Of a stretch of 64,000 nt of DNA, positions 16,468 to 25,472 are shown piece after piece. Made by a program: the position numbers and the translations under genes. Below the pieces are notes generated by a model, which saw only the letters and a list, made by a program, of their open reading frames with translations, was not told where the DNA came from and searched no databases. The DNA is from Bradyrhizobium sp. cir1 (GTDB lineage: Bacteria > Pseudomonadota > Alphaproteobacteria > Rhizobiales > Xanthobacteraceae): contig NZ_JACIHE010000007.1 in the NCBI RefSeq assembly GCF_014198245.1, forward strand, positions 268,961 to 332,960. The letters are read 5' to 3'. Each line of letters starts with the position of its first letter. Within the stretch, counting starts at the first letter, position 1.

Positions 16468-17315
16468 AGCTTCCCTCTCTCCGTGACGTCGCGACGGAAG
16501 CGCGGCTGCTCCTGATCGGCATTCCCGTCTTCCTGTGGACGATGATCCCGATCTACCACATGTTCCTGTTCGCGATCTCGCCGAAGGAGGACGCGTTCTC
16601 GGGCAAACTGTGGCCGGACCATCCGACGCTGCACAACTTCGAGATCGTGTTCAAGCAGCAGCATTACTTCCTGCGCGACTTCTACGTCCAGTTCTGGAAT
16701 TCGACGCTGATCGCGGCGGCCGTCGGCGTGCTGACGCTGTTCATCGCCACCGCCGCGGCGTTCTCGATCTCGCGGCTGAAAGTGCCGGGCGGGCGCATGG
16801 TGCTCAACCTCGCGCTCTTCACCTATTTCATCCCCGCGGCGTTCCTCGCGGTGCCGATGTATCGCACCATGGGCAATTACGGCCTGCTCAACAATCACTG
16901 GTCGCTGATCCTGGCCATGGTGACGATCGCCAGCCCCTACGCGATCTGGGTGCTCAAGCAGGCCTCCGACAAGCTGCCGGTCGAGCTGGATGAAGCAGCG
17001 GTCATGGACGGCGCCACGACGCTGCAGATCTTCCGCCTGGTCTATCTGCCGCTGATGATGCCCTCGCTGGTCGCGATCGGCACCTACGCAGTGTTGCTCG
17101 CCTGGAACGAATATCTCTACGCGTTCCTGCTGCTCTCGAACGACCGTGAGATCACCCTCCCCGTCGCGCTCGGCAACTTCCTTGCCGCCGACGACTCGCC
17201 GTGGGAGCTGCTGATGACCACCGGCTTCATCTACGCGCTGCCGCCGGCCGCGGTCTATTACGCCTTCCGCCGCTACATGGTGGGCGGACTCACGGCGGGC
17301 GCGGTGAAGTCGTAA
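16464..17315 (+). CDS. ABC importer permease (MalG/UgpE-like)
   Basis: A 283-residue second permease with about six helices and the EAA loop DEAAVMDGATTLQIFRLVYLPLM. Its start is the ATG of an ATGA overlap with the preceding permease. It is the last gene of the operon; the next 100 bp are a palindromic repeat and the following genes face the other way, so the transporter has no ATPase gene next to it. Confidence 0.93.
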   Translation: MKLPSLRDVATEARLLLIGIPVFLWTMIPIYHMFLFAISPKEDAFSGKLWPDHPTLHNFEIVFKQQHYFLRDFYVQFWNSTLIAAAVGVLTLFIATAAAFSISRLKVPGGRMVLNLALFTYFIPAAFLAVPMYRTMGNYGLLNNHWSLILAMVTIASPYAIWVLKQASDKLPVELDEAAVMDGATTLQIFRLVYLPLMMPSLVAIGTYAVLLAWNEYLYAFLLLSNDREITLPVALGNFLAADDSPWELLMTTGFIYALPPAAVYYAFRRYMVGGLTAGAVKS

Positions 17316-17321
17316 ACAGGC

Positions 17322-17423
17322 CGTCATTCCGGGATGGTCCGAGGACCAGACCCGGAATCTCGAGATTCTCAGGTGCGCAATTGCGCACCTGAGTTCGATG
17401 CTTCGCATCGCCCCGGAATGACG
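17322..17423. repeat. Palindromic repeat, CGTCATTCCGGG family (copy 1)
   Basis: The outer arms CGTCATTCCGGGATGG and CCCCGGAATGACG pair, and the centre holds the perfect palindrome CAGGTGCGCAATTGCGCACCTG (17371-17392 region). It fills the gap between two convergent transporter operons. A short copy is at 52014-52053. Confidence 0.85.
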
Positions 17424-17430
17424 CTCTCCC

Positions 17431-18243
17431 CTATAGCGGCGCCGCGCTCTCGCCCTGCGAGCTCGACAGTTTTGAGGCGAGCGAGGCGATGACGATGACG
17501 ACCGCGATCAGGGCGATCACCAGCGTGCAGATCGCGTTGATCTCCGGCTTCACCCCGAGCCGGACCTCCGAATAGATCCGGATCGGCAGCGTCGCCGAGC
17601 CGGGACCGGTGGTGAAGCTCGCGATCACGAGATCGTCCAGCGACAGCGTGAACGCCAGCATCCAGCCGGCGACGATCGCCGGCGCGATCAGCGGCAGCGT
17701 CACGGCGACGAACGCGCGGACCGGGTTGCAGCCGAGGTCCATCGCCGCCTCCTCCAGCGAACGGTCGAGCGAGCCGATGCGGGACTGCACGACCACCGCG
17801 ACAAAGCACATGGTCAGCGTGGTGTGGGCGATCGTCACCGTCCAGAAGCCGCGCTCGGCGTTCAGCGCCACGAACAGCAGCAGCAGCGACAGTCCTGTGA
17901 TCACCTCCGGCATCACCAGCGGCGCATAGAGCATGCCGGAGAACAGCGTGCGGCCGCGGAACCGCTCGCCGCGCGACAGCGCCACCGCCGCGAGCGTGCC
18001 GAGCAGCGTGGCGATCGTCGCGGAGCAGACCGCAACCCGTAGGCTCATCCAGGCCGCCTCGATCATGGCGCGGTCGTTGAAGAATTCGCGATACCAGCGC
18101 AGCGACCAGCCGCCCCACACTGTCACCAGCCGCGAGGCGTTGAAGGAGTAGAGAACGAGGATCAGGATCGGCAAGTAAAGGAACGCCAGCCCCAGCGCCA
18201 GCGAGGCGATGTTGAAGCGGGACAGGCGGGAGACCTTGCGCAT
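17431..18243 (-). CDS. Polyamine-type ABC importer permease (PotC/PotI)
   Basis: A 270-residue inner-membrane permease with six helices, the PotC-like N-terminus (FLYLPILILVLYSFNASR), the EAA loop SLEEAAMDLGCNPVRAFVAVTLP and the SLDDLVIASFTTGPG motif typical of spermidine/putrescine systems. It is the last gene of a three-gene operon and starts 4 bases after PotB/H. Substrate is inferred from family only. Confidence 0.92.
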   Translation of the reverse strand: MRKVSRLSRFNIASLALGLAFLYLPILILVLYSFNASRLVTVWGGWSLRWYREFFNDRAMIEAAWMSLRVAVCSATIATLLGTLAAVALSRGERFRGRTLFSGMLYAPLVMPEVITGLSLLLLFVALNAERGFWTVTIAHTTLTMCFVAVVVQSRIGSLDRSLEEAAMDLGCNPVRAFVAVTLPLIAPAIVAGWMLAFTLSLDDLVIASFTTGPGSATLPIRIYSEVRLGVKPEINAICTLVIALIAVVIVIASLASKLSSSQGESAAPL

Positions 18244-18247
18244 CGCC

Positions 18248-19162
18248 CTACCTTCCCTGTTCGAGCTGCCGCTTCTGCAGCCGCTCGTAGAGCAGCAGCG
18301 GCAGCAGCAGCACCACCAGCAGCACGATGGCCGCGGCGGAGGCGACCGGCCAGTCCTTGTTGGTGAAGAATTCGAGCCACAGGGTCTGGCCGATCATCAG
18401 CGAATTGGAGCCGGCCAGGAGATCAGGGATGACGAACTCGCCGACGATGGGGATGAAGCACAGCAGCACGCCGGCACCGACGCCGGGCAGCGACAGCGGA
18501 AAGGTGACGAGCCAGAACACCTGCCACGGCGGCGCGCCGAGATCGGAGGCCGCCTCCTCCAGCACCGGCTCCATCTTGGCGAGTGTGGCGTAGAGCGGCA
18601 GGATCATGAACGGCAAATACGAATAGACGATGCCGATATACATCGCGGTATCTGTGGAGAGCCACACCACGGGCTGGCTGACCAGATGCAGCGCCAGCAG
18701 GATCTGGTTGAGCAGGCCGTCATGCTGGAGGATGTTGATCCAGGCATAGATGCGGATCAGGAACGAGGTCCAGAACGGCACGATCACCAGCACCATCGCT
18801 ATGGCCTGCCAGCGCTTCGGCAATCGCGCCATGCCATAGGCAATGGGATAGCCGATCAGAAGCAGCAGCGCGGTCGCTGTGACGGCAACGGTGAGACTGC
18901 GCACATAGGCGAACACATAGATGTCGTCGGAGCCAAGCAGCCTGAAATTGTCGACCGACAGCGCGGCGAAGGCGGCCTTGAGCGCTTCCCATCCCGCCGT
19001 CAGGTCGAACACAGGCTCGTAAGGCGGCTGCGCGATTGCGGTCTGCGACAGGCTGATCTTGAGCACGAAAGCGAACGGCACCAGGAAGAACAGCGCCATC
19101 CAGACATAGGGTGCGATCGCGGCAAAGCGCGCCGGTCGCGCGAAAATGCGGCGGGAGCTCAT
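18248..19162 (-). CDS. Polyamine-type ABC importer permease (PotB/PotH)
   Basis: A 304-residue permease beginning MSSRRIFARPARF, with six helices, the EAA loop LEEAASDLGAPPWQVFWLVTFPLS and the family motif IPIVGEFVIPDLLAGS. Its ATG overlaps the ATPase stop (ATGA), which also rules out the longer start at 19180. It pairs with the PotC-like protein to form the channel. Confidence 0.92.
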   Translation of the reverse strand: MSSRRIFARPARFAAIAPYVWMALFFLVPFAFVLKISLSQTAIAQPPYEPVFDLTAGWEALKAAFAALSVDNFRLLGSDDIYVFAYVRSLTVAVTATALLLLIGYPIAYGMARLPKRWQAIAMVLVIVPFWTSFLIRIYAWINILQHDGLLNQILLALHLVSQPVVWLSTDTAMYIGIVYSYLPFMILPLYATLAKMEPVLEEAASDLGAPPWQVFWLVTFPLSLPGVGAGVLLCFIPIVGEFVIPDLLAGSNSLMIGQTLWLEFFTNKDWPVASAAAIVLLVVLLLPLLLYERLQKRQLEQGR

Positions 19163-20331
19163 GACGGCAGCACCACGCAATCGTCGGGCGTGAACCAGGC
19201 GACGACATTCTGGTTCAGGCTGTAGGCGTCGACATCGATGCGCGCACTGTTGGCGACCGAAGCCTGCAGCATCCCGCCGGTGTCGAGCTTTACCTTGTAG
19301 GTGGTGGTGCCGCCGAGATAGCAGATGTCGGCGATCACGCCGTCGAGGGTGTTGATCGCCGTCTCACGACCGGCCTCGCTCACCGGGCCGCGGCGCGAGA
19401 GCTTGACCTTCTCGGGGCGAATCGCGACCGTGAATCTTCCGGTGCCGACCGGCTCGCGTGGTTCGGCCACCACCAGCGCACCCGCATCGCGCGTGCCAAT
19501 GACCAGACGATGGCCATCGCGCAATTTGGACTCGCCGTCGAACAAATTGATGTCGCCGACGAACTCCGCGATCCAGCGCGAGCGCGGCGCCTCGTAGAGC
19601 TCGCGGGGGCTCGCGACCTGGGCGAGCTTGCCGGCTTTCATCACGCCGATCCGGCTCGCCATCGTCATCGCCTCCTCCTGGTCGTGGGTGACGATGATGA
19701 AAGTCATGCCGAGCCGCCGCTGCAGCTCCATCAGCTCGCCTTGCGTGCTCTCGCGCAGCTTCTTGTCCAGGGCTGCGAGCGGCTCGTCGAGCAGCAACAA
19801 TTGCGGCCGTCGCGCCAGGGCGCGGGCGAGCGCGACGCGCTGGCGCTGGCCGCCGGAAAGCTGGTCCGGCTTGCGCTTCTCCAGGCCCTCGAGCTTCACC
19901 AGCGCGACCATCTCCGCAACACGCGTGGCGATGTCGGCGCGCGCCATGCCGGCGCGCTTCAGGCCGAAGGCGATGTTGTCGCGCACCGACAGATGCGGAA
20001 ACAGCGCGTAGTTCTGGAACATCATGTTGATCGGGCGCTCGTGCGGCAGCGCCTGCGCGATATCCTTGCCGCCGAGCAGGATGCGCCCCCCATCCGGCGC
20101 CTCGAAGCCCGCGAGCATGCGCAAGAGCGTGGTCTTGCCGCAGCCGCTGGGGCCCAGCAGCGCGAAGAACTCGCCGGCCTTGATGTCGAGCGACACGCCG
20201 TCCACGGCCCGGAACGTCCCAAAGGTCTTGGCGACAGCCTCGATGCGCAGCAGCGGCTGGCCCGCGGCCGGAAATGCATCTCTGGCAGCTGCATCCGCCG
20301 CCAAATTCGTTCCGGGTAACTCTTCCGCCAT
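19159..20331 (-). CDS. Polyamine-type ABC importer ATPase (PotA/PotG)
   Basis: A 390-residue ATP-binding subunit with Walker A (GPSGCGKTT, residues 60-68), Q-loop (MMFQNYALFPH), signature LSGGQ (158-162), Walker B (LLLLDEP) and a C-terminal TOBE domain. It powers the two following permeases. ATG 20331 is chosen; a TTG at 20343 is the alternative. It is the first gene of the operon, and the usual PotF/PotD binding protein is not adjacent: the genes upstream are a toxin-antitoxin pair. Confidence 0.93.
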   Translation of the reverse strand: MAEELPGTNLAADAAARDAFPAAGQPLLRIEAVAKTFGTFRAVDGVSLDIKAGEFFALLGPSGCGKTTLLRMLAGFEAPDGGRILLGGKDIAQALPHERPINMMFQNYALFPHLSVRDNIAFGLKRAGMARADIATRVAEMVALVKLEGLEKRKPDQLSGGQRQRVALARALARRPQLLLLDEPLAALDKKLRESTQGELMELQRRLGMTFIIVTHDQEEAMTMASRIGVMKAGKLAQVASPRELYEAPRSRWIAEFVGDINLFDGESKLRDGHRLVIGTRDAGALVVAEPREPVGTGRFTVAIRPEKVKLSRRGPVSEAGRETAINTLDGVIADICYLGGTTTYKVKLDTGGMLQASVANSARIDVDAYSLNQNVVAWFTPDDCVVLPS

Positions 20332-20453
20332 GGTCCCTGCCAACCCCGATTCCGCCGCACGCTAGCGGCCGATCGGCCTTTGCTCAACCGCTACAGGGTG
20401 GATCAGCCCAAATTGGCCTTCATGCGGGGCGCCAAAGGGCGTATGATCGCGAC

Positions 20454-20684
20454 ATGACCAAGTTGCTGGATCAGGCCCTGGAGATCGCGCGCAGTCTGCC
20501 TTCGGACGCGCAGGACGACATTGCCCGGATCGTACTCCAGCTCGCCGGTGCCGAGGCAGCGCCTCCTGTCATCCTGTCGGATGATGAAAGATCGGCAATT
20601 GCCGCATCGAAGGCTGCGGCTAAACGGGGTGAATTCGCAACCGAGGCTCAGGTCCGAGCGACTTGGGCCAAACACGGCCTGTGA
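20454..20684 (+). CDS. Antitoxin of a ParE-type toxin-antitoxin pair
   Basis: A 76-residue acidic protein (MTKLLDQALEIARSLPSDAQDDIARIVLQLAG) whose first part is a typical dimerising N-terminal antitoxin helix set and whose C-terminus (about 45-76) would wrap the toxin. It overlaps the toxin start (GTGA), as is common in such operons. It is expected to repress its own promoter, just upstream. The family is not certain; it is assigned by partner and arrangement. Confidence 0.8.
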   Translation: MTKLLDQALEIARSLPSDAQDDIARIVLQLAGAEAAPPVILSDDERSAIAASKAAAKRGEFATEAQVRATWAKHGL

Positions 20685-20983
20685 ATATTCGCTACACACT
20701 TCCGGCGCTCGCCGACCTCGATTCCATTCTGACTTACATTGCAGAAGCGTCTCCTCAGGGAGCGGCACGCGTCCAAAAGCGCATTCAGGACGTTATTGGT
20801 CTGCTGCTGGCACATCCCGAGATCGGTCTGCGAACTGACGATCCGGATATCCGGAGATTGACCACAACGCCCTACCCGTTTCTCGTCATTTACGAGATCG
20901 GGACTCAGGAGATCATCATCCATGCTATCCGCCATGGGGCTCGCGATCCCGGAAGGATGCCGGGTGCGCGAGATTCCGACTAG
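20681..20983 (+). CDS. ParE/RelE-superfamily toxin
   Basis: A 100-residue protein of the RelE/ParE fold (YTLPALADLDSILTYIAEASPQGA, RRLTTTPYPFLVIYEI, EIIIHAIRHGARDP). The ending HAIRHGARDP is typical of ParE-type toxins, which act on gyrase or sometimes on mRNA. It starts at GTG 20681, overlapping the antitoxin stop by 4 bases. Its TAG stop shares the palindrome CTAG with the stop of the convergent glpD. Confidence 0.88.
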   Translation: MNIRYTLPALADLDSILTYIAEASPQGAARVQKRIQDVIGLLLAHPEIGLRTDDPDIRRLTTTPYPFLVIYEIGTQEIIIHAIRHGARDPGRMPGARDSD

Positions 20984-22440
20984 CTCACATTCGCCATGAA
21001 CGCGGCCAGCGCGTCGCGGTCCGCTGGAGGCATTGTCAGGCCCAGCTTGGAACGGCGCCAAAGGATGTCGTCCGGAAAGCGCGCCCATTCGTTGGCCATA
21101 AGATAACGCACCTCGGCACCGGTCAGTTCGGGACCAAAGGCTGGGCCGAGCTCCTCGCGCGTCTTCGCTTCGCCCAGCATTGCCGGCAATCGCGAGCCAT
21201 AGGCCGCGACCAGCCGCTGGGCCTCTGGCTCCGACAGAAAGCGCCAGCTGTCGCGCGCGAGGTCGACCTCGGTGTCGAAACGGTCCCAGGCGAAATCTCC
21301 ACCGGGCAGCGCCGCGCCGGCGGTCCAGGGCGGCGACATCGGATAGAACGGGGTCAGCTTCGTCACCGCCCGCTCCGCGCGCAGGCGCGAGGTGGTGACA
21401 TCGCCGCCGAACATCGTCAGCAGCGGCGCCTTGCGCCGGCGCGCATGGAACAACGTCGCGCCCTCGCGCCCGCGCGCGGACGCCAGCGCCAAATTGACGC
21501 CGGACACCGTGCGGACCACGTCGGTCGGGGCAACGCGCTCGCGGAAATAGCGGCTGGCGGCCTCGCAGAGATAGCTGACGTCGGCGCCCGGCATCGCGAC
21601 GATCGCGGGGTCGCCGGTGAAAGCATGCGTGACCGTCCCGATCAGCGTGAAGTCCCGCTCGAAGGGCCGGGCGAAGATCAGCCGCCCATCATTGTTCTGA
21701 AAGACGTACACGTTTTCACAATCGAACAGGCGCGGCACGACGATCTGGCTCATCTGCATGGCCGCCATCGCCGGCTGCGGCTGCCGCAGCACGGTCTCCG
21801 CGACCATCGCGGTCCAGGCGCCGGTGGCGTTGGCCAGTGCCCGCGCCGTGACCGTACGGCGATGGCCGCGATCGACCACAGCGAGCCGCCAGGTCTCGGT
21901 TCGATCGGCACGGACGCAGCGCGCCCCGGTCCGGATCGCCGCGCCACGTTCGGCGGCATCCAGCGCCGTGAGCACGACCAGGCGGGAATCGTCGACGACG
22001 CAGTCCGAATATTCGAACGCCGTGCCGAACGGACGTTTCAGCGCGTTGCCGACCGGATGATGCGTGATGTCGAGGGTCACTGAGGGCGGCAGGCCGCCCC
22101 GGTTCGTGATGCCGTCATAAACATAGAGACCGGCGCGCAATAGCCATGGCGGACGCTCCTCGGAATGCGCGGGGATCACGAAGCGCATCGGCCGGACCAG
22201 GTGCGGCGCGATCCGGAGCCAGATCCGGCGCTCGGCGAGCGCCCGGCGCACCCGCCAGAAGCCGCGGCGCTCCAGCACCGACAGGTCGCCATGGATCAGC
22301 CGCGGTGTCGCCGACGACGCAGCGCCGGCAAGATCGCCCTGCTCGAACAGAATCACGCGCAGACCGCGGCCGGCCGCATCGCGCGCGAGGCTGACACCGT
22401 TCAGGCCGCCGCCGATGATCGCAAGGTCATAGTCCGCCAT
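20980..22440 (-). CDS. glpD: Glycerol-3-phosphate dehydrogenase (FAD, membrane-associated)
   Basis: GlpD oxidises sn-glycerol-3-phosphate to dihydroxyacetone phosphate and feeds electrons to quinone. The 486-residue length is normal. The N-terminal FAD motif is IIGGGLNGVSLARDAAGRG, and SATPRLIHGDL, THHPVGNALKRPF and RTVSGVNLALASAR are family landmarks. It ends in a 4-base CTAG that also contains the stop of the convergent ParE toxin. No glpK, glpF or glpR is nearby. Confidence 0.93.
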   Translation of the reverse strand: MADYDLAIIGGGLNGVSLARDAAGRGLRVILFEQGDLAGAASSATPRLIHGDLSVLERRGFWRVRRALAERRIWLRIAPHLVRPMRFVIPAHSEERPPWLLRAGLYVYDGITNRGGLPPSVTLDITHHPVGNALKRPFGTAFEYSDCVVDDSRLVVLTALDAAERGAAIRTGARCVRADRTETWRLAVVDRGHRRTVTARALANATGAWTAMVAETVLRQPQPAMAAMQMSQIVVPRLFDCENVYVFQNNDGRLIFARPFERDFTLIGTVTHAFTGDPAIVAMPGADVSYLCEAASRYFRERVAPTDVVRTVSGVNLALASARGREGATLFHARRRKAPLLTMFGGDVTTSRLRAERAVTKLTPFYPMSPPWTAGAALPGGDFAWDRFDTEVDLARDSWRFLSEPEAQRLVAAYGSRLPAMLGEAKTREELGPAFGPELTGAEVRYLMANEWARFPDDILWRRSKLGLTMPPADRDALAAFMANVS

Positions 22441-22480
22441 GAAACCGTCGAGAGGGCGCGAAACGAAACGCTCTCATCCC

Positions 22481-22582
22481 TAGAGCCATTTTCGTTCCGA
22501 TGAAATCGGAACGGGGCTCTAGATTCTTATTTTGACGCGTTTTCCTTGACGCGAACCGGTATCCACTTCGCTCGAAAACGAG
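22481..22582. repeat. Palindromic repeat, TAGAGCC...GGCTCTA family
   Basis: Arm TAGAGCC..TCGTTCCGAT pairs with ATCGGAACG..GGCTCTA (22481-22522), followed by ACGCGTTTTC and GAAAACG (about 22535-22580), which form a second hairpin. It spans the gap between the glpD start and the 3' end of the next minus-strand gene. It differs from the GCATGATC family but has the same two-hairpin build. Confidence 0.8.
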
Positions 22583-25270
22583 CTAACCGGTCTTGAGCGC
22601 GAGCTCCATGGTCTCGTCGCGGCCGACGAGATCGGCATATTTGCCGATCGGCAGGGGCTTGCCGAGCAGATAGCCCTGCACGCCGTCGCAGCCCTCCTTG
22701 GCGAGGAAGGTGAGCTGTTCGACCGTCTCGACGCCCTCAGCGATAATCGACATTTCGAGGCCGTGGCCGAGATCGATCACGGCGCGCACGATCGCCGCCG
22801 ATTGCGGGTTGCGGCCGAGATTGATGATGAAGGCGCGGTCGATCTTGATCTTGTCGAACGGGAACGCCTGGAGATAGCTCAGCGAGGAATAGCCGCTGCC
22901 GAAATCGTCCATGGAAATGCGCACGCCGAGCGCCTTGAGGCGGCGCAGCAGCGCAAGGCCCCGGTCGAAGTCCTCGATCAGCACGCCCTCGGTGATCTCG
23001 AGCTCGAGCCGGCCGGGCGCAAGCCCCGTCTCGATCAGGATCGAGTGGACCAGCCCGACCACGTCGCCGTGCATGAACTGCGCCGGCGACAAATTGACCG
23101 CGACCTGGAGCGGCTTTGGCCAGGACGCCGCCTCGCGGCAGGCCTCACGCAAGATCCACTCGCCCATCTCGACGATCAGGCCGCTCTCCTCGGCGATCGG
23201 GATGAATTCGGCCGGCGAGACCTGGCCGCGCACCGGATGCTGCCAGCGCGCCAGCGCCTCGAAGCCGATGATCTCGCTCTCGGCGACGCTGAGGCCCGCG
23301 GCCCCCTGCGGCTGGAAGGCGAGCGAGAGCTCGCCGTTCTTGATCGCCATCGAGAGGTCCTGATGCAGCACGCGGCGATCGCGGATCTGCTGGTCCATCT
23401 CCGGCTGGTAGAGGCTGATGGTGCCGCGCGACTTCTGCTTGGCGCGGAACAGCGCCGCGCCGGCATTGGCGAGCAGCGAGGCACCATCAGCGCCGTTGTG
23501 CGGGAAGATCGACATGCCGGTGGTGACACCGGCACGGACCGGCCGGCCATCGATCTGGAACTCCTGCGCGACGGCTTCGCCGATCAGCTGCGCCAGCGCG
23601 AGACCCGCTTCCGGCTGCTTGCCGTCGATGATCAGGCCGAACTCGTCACCGGACAGGCGCGCCACCACGCCGCCCCGCGCGGAGTCCTGGAGCCGCTGGG
23701 CCACCTCGATCAGGAGCTTGTCGCCGAGCGCATGGCCGAAGACGTCGTTGACCTCCTTGAGCCCGTCGAGGTCGATGCAGAGGACGGCGAACTCCTCGCC
23801 GGTGCCTTCGCAGGCCTCGATCATCTGGGTCAGCGCCTGCAGGAAGGCGGCGCGGTTCGGCAAGTCCGTGAGACCGTCATGATAGGCCATGTGCGCCATG
23901 CGCGACTCGGTCTGCCGGCGGTCGGTGACGTCCTCGTGGGTCTTGATCAGATATTGCGGCTCACCGGCATCGCTGAGCACGGTGGCGCGGCGGGTCAGGA
24001 ACAGCCGCAGGCCGTCCTTGGTGGAGATCGGATGTTCCTCGGTGATCATCCCGCGCTTCTTGATCGCCGCCTCGTCGCGCGCGATGATCAGCTTGGCTTC
24101 CTTGGGATTGAAGATGTCGGATGCGGTCAGGCCCGTGGCTTCCTCGCGCCGGCGGTTGAGGATCGTCTCGGCGCTGCGGTTGGCGAGGAGATAACGGCCG
24201 TCCTTGACCTGCTCCACGATCAGCGCGACCGGGATGTTGTCGACCACGAGCTCGAGGAACTTCTTGGTGCTCTCCAGCTCCTGCGACAGCGAGCGGCGGT
24301 CCGTGATGTCCTCGAACACCAGCATCAGGAATTCGGGCTTGTTGCTCTCGTTGCGGACGACGATCCGGATCGAGGCCACCATGCGCCGCTCCCCGCCGCG
24401 GTCGACCTCGAACTCATTGCGGAACTGGCCGTCCGGCGAATTGAGCGCCGCCCGGTCGGTCGCCTCGATGCTGGCGGCCGAGATCGGCGCGAACAGCTCG
24501 CGCGCATTCTTGCCGACGACATGATCCCGCGAGAACCCCCAGAACCGCTCATAGGCGCTGTTGGCGAAAATGTAGCGGCCGTCCTCGATGTTCTTGGCGG
24601 CGACGCAGGCCGGCACATTGTCCAGCACGGTTTCCAGGAACTGCTTGGTCGAGGCGAGCTGCCGCGACAGCCTGCGCTGCTCGCTGACGTCCAGATGCGT
24701 CGCCACCGAGCCGCCGTTCGGCAGCACGTAATATTTCACCAGGATGGCACGGCCATCCGGCAGTTCCGTGATCAGGCCGTTGGGGCTCGCCGCCTTCTCG
24801 AAGAACTCGCCGTCGGAGACCCCGCCGAGCACGCCGCGCTTGCGTCGCAGATCGAGGAGCTCGTGGCCGTTCATGTCGGCCCAGAGATCCGACCGCGCCA
24901 GGCCGTAGATATCGAGATAGCGGTCATTGCAGAAGATGATGCGCCGCTGCGCATCCGTCATGACCACGCCCTGGTTGAGATTGTTCATGGCGGAGGAGAC
25001 GAAGGCGTTGCGCCGCAGCTGCAGACGCCGGGTCCGGCGCAGCGAGGAATGGATCCACAGCGCGATCGCGGCGAGGAATGCGCAGACGACGATGCCCGCG
25101 ATCAGGGCTTCCCAGATCACGTTGGGATCGAGCTGGCCGAGATAGCTCGGCGGGACGTGGCTGTCCGAGAGTGCAAAGGCGCGTGCGGGCACGACCGCGC
25201 CGGCCAGGCACGCAACGGCCTGCACAGCAATCGGAAGCGTGCCGCCCACGTGCCAGTTCTTCTCAGCCAT
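22583..25270 (-). CDS. Membrane-anchored PAS-PAS-PAS-GGDEF-EAL cyclic-di-GMP protein
   Basis: An 895-residue signalling protein. It has an N-terminal signal or helix, a membrane helix (about 52-75), three PAS domains (about 90-200, 205-325 and 335-455), a GGDEF domain with the variant motif SGDEF (LSGDEF at 539-544), and an EAL domain (EALARW at 671-676, DDFGSGYSSLSYL downstream). It should make and/or break c-di-GMP in response to a signal sensed by the PAS domains; SGDEF is often active, and EAL looks intact. It is monocistronic, and the repeat at 22481-22582 begins right after its stop. Confidence 0.92.
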   Translation of the reverse strand: MAEKNWHVGGTLPIAVQAVACLAGAVVPARAFALSDSHVPPSYLGQLDPNVIWEALIAGIVVCAFLAAIALWIHSSLRRTRRLQLRRNAFVSSAMNNLNQGVVMTDAQRRIIFCNDRYLDIYGLARSDLWADMNGHELLDLRRKRGVLGGVSDGEFFEKAASPNGLITELPDGRAILVKYYVLPNGGSVATHLDVSEQRRLSRQLASTKQFLETVLDNVPACVAAKNIEDGRYIFANSAYERFWGFSRDHVVGKNARELFAPISAASIEATDRAALNSPDGQFRNEFEVDRGGERRMVASIRIVVRNESNKPEFLMLVFEDITDRRSLSQELESTKKFLELVVDNIPVALIVEQVKDGRYLLANRSAETILNRRREEATGLTASDIFNPKEAKLIIARDEAAIKKRGMITEEHPISTKDGLRLFLTRRATVLSDAGEPQYLIKTHEDVTDRRQTESRMAHMAYHDGLTDLPNRAAFLQALTQMIEACEGTGEEFAVLCIDLDGLKEVNDVFGHALGDKLLIEVAQRLQDSARGGVVARLSGDEFGLIIDGKQPEAGLALAQLIGEAVAQEFQIDGRPVRAGVTTGMSIFPHNGADGASLLANAGAALFRAKQKSRGTISLYQPEMDQQIRDRRVLHQDLSMAIKNGELSLAFQPQGAAGLSVAESEIIGFEALARWQHPVRGQVSPAEFIPIAEESGLIVEMGEWILREACREAASWPKPLQVAVNLSPAQFMHGDVVGLVHSILIETGLAPGRLELEITEGVLIEDFDRGLALLRRLKALGVRISMDDFGSGYSSLSYLQAFPFDKIKIDRAFIINLGRNPQSAAIVRAVIDLGHGLEMSIIAEGVETVEQLTFLAKEGCDGVQGYLLGKPLPIGKYADLVGRDETMELALKTG

Positions 25271-25472
25271 CAGCCACCCGCGATTTCAACGTCGGATTGT
25301 CTGGCCTCGCGGGTTTGGATCGGGTAAACGCCTGTACGCGCAACAGAAAAATGTGACGCCAAACACGGCAATTGCCCTGACATGATAAATGCCTCCTTAA
25401 CGGAAAACGGCCCCAAGCCCTCGTTCTCAGGTCCAATGCCACCGGCGCTTCCAGCGGACATCCTGCACAACC

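Noticed and set aside
17322..17423. Palindrome as a phage or integrase attachment site
   Set aside because: No integrase or tRNA nearby, and the same element recurs at 52014, so it is a dispersed repeat.
20274..20453. Upstream extension of the antitoxin frame
   Set aside because: It overlaps the ATPase gene start on the other strand, and the shorter ATG at 20454 gives a normal antitoxin.
22763..25327. Long open frame (854 codons) on the plus strand
   Set aside because: Antisense shadow of the PAS-GGDEF-EAL gene; composition is typical of reversed high-GC coding sequence.
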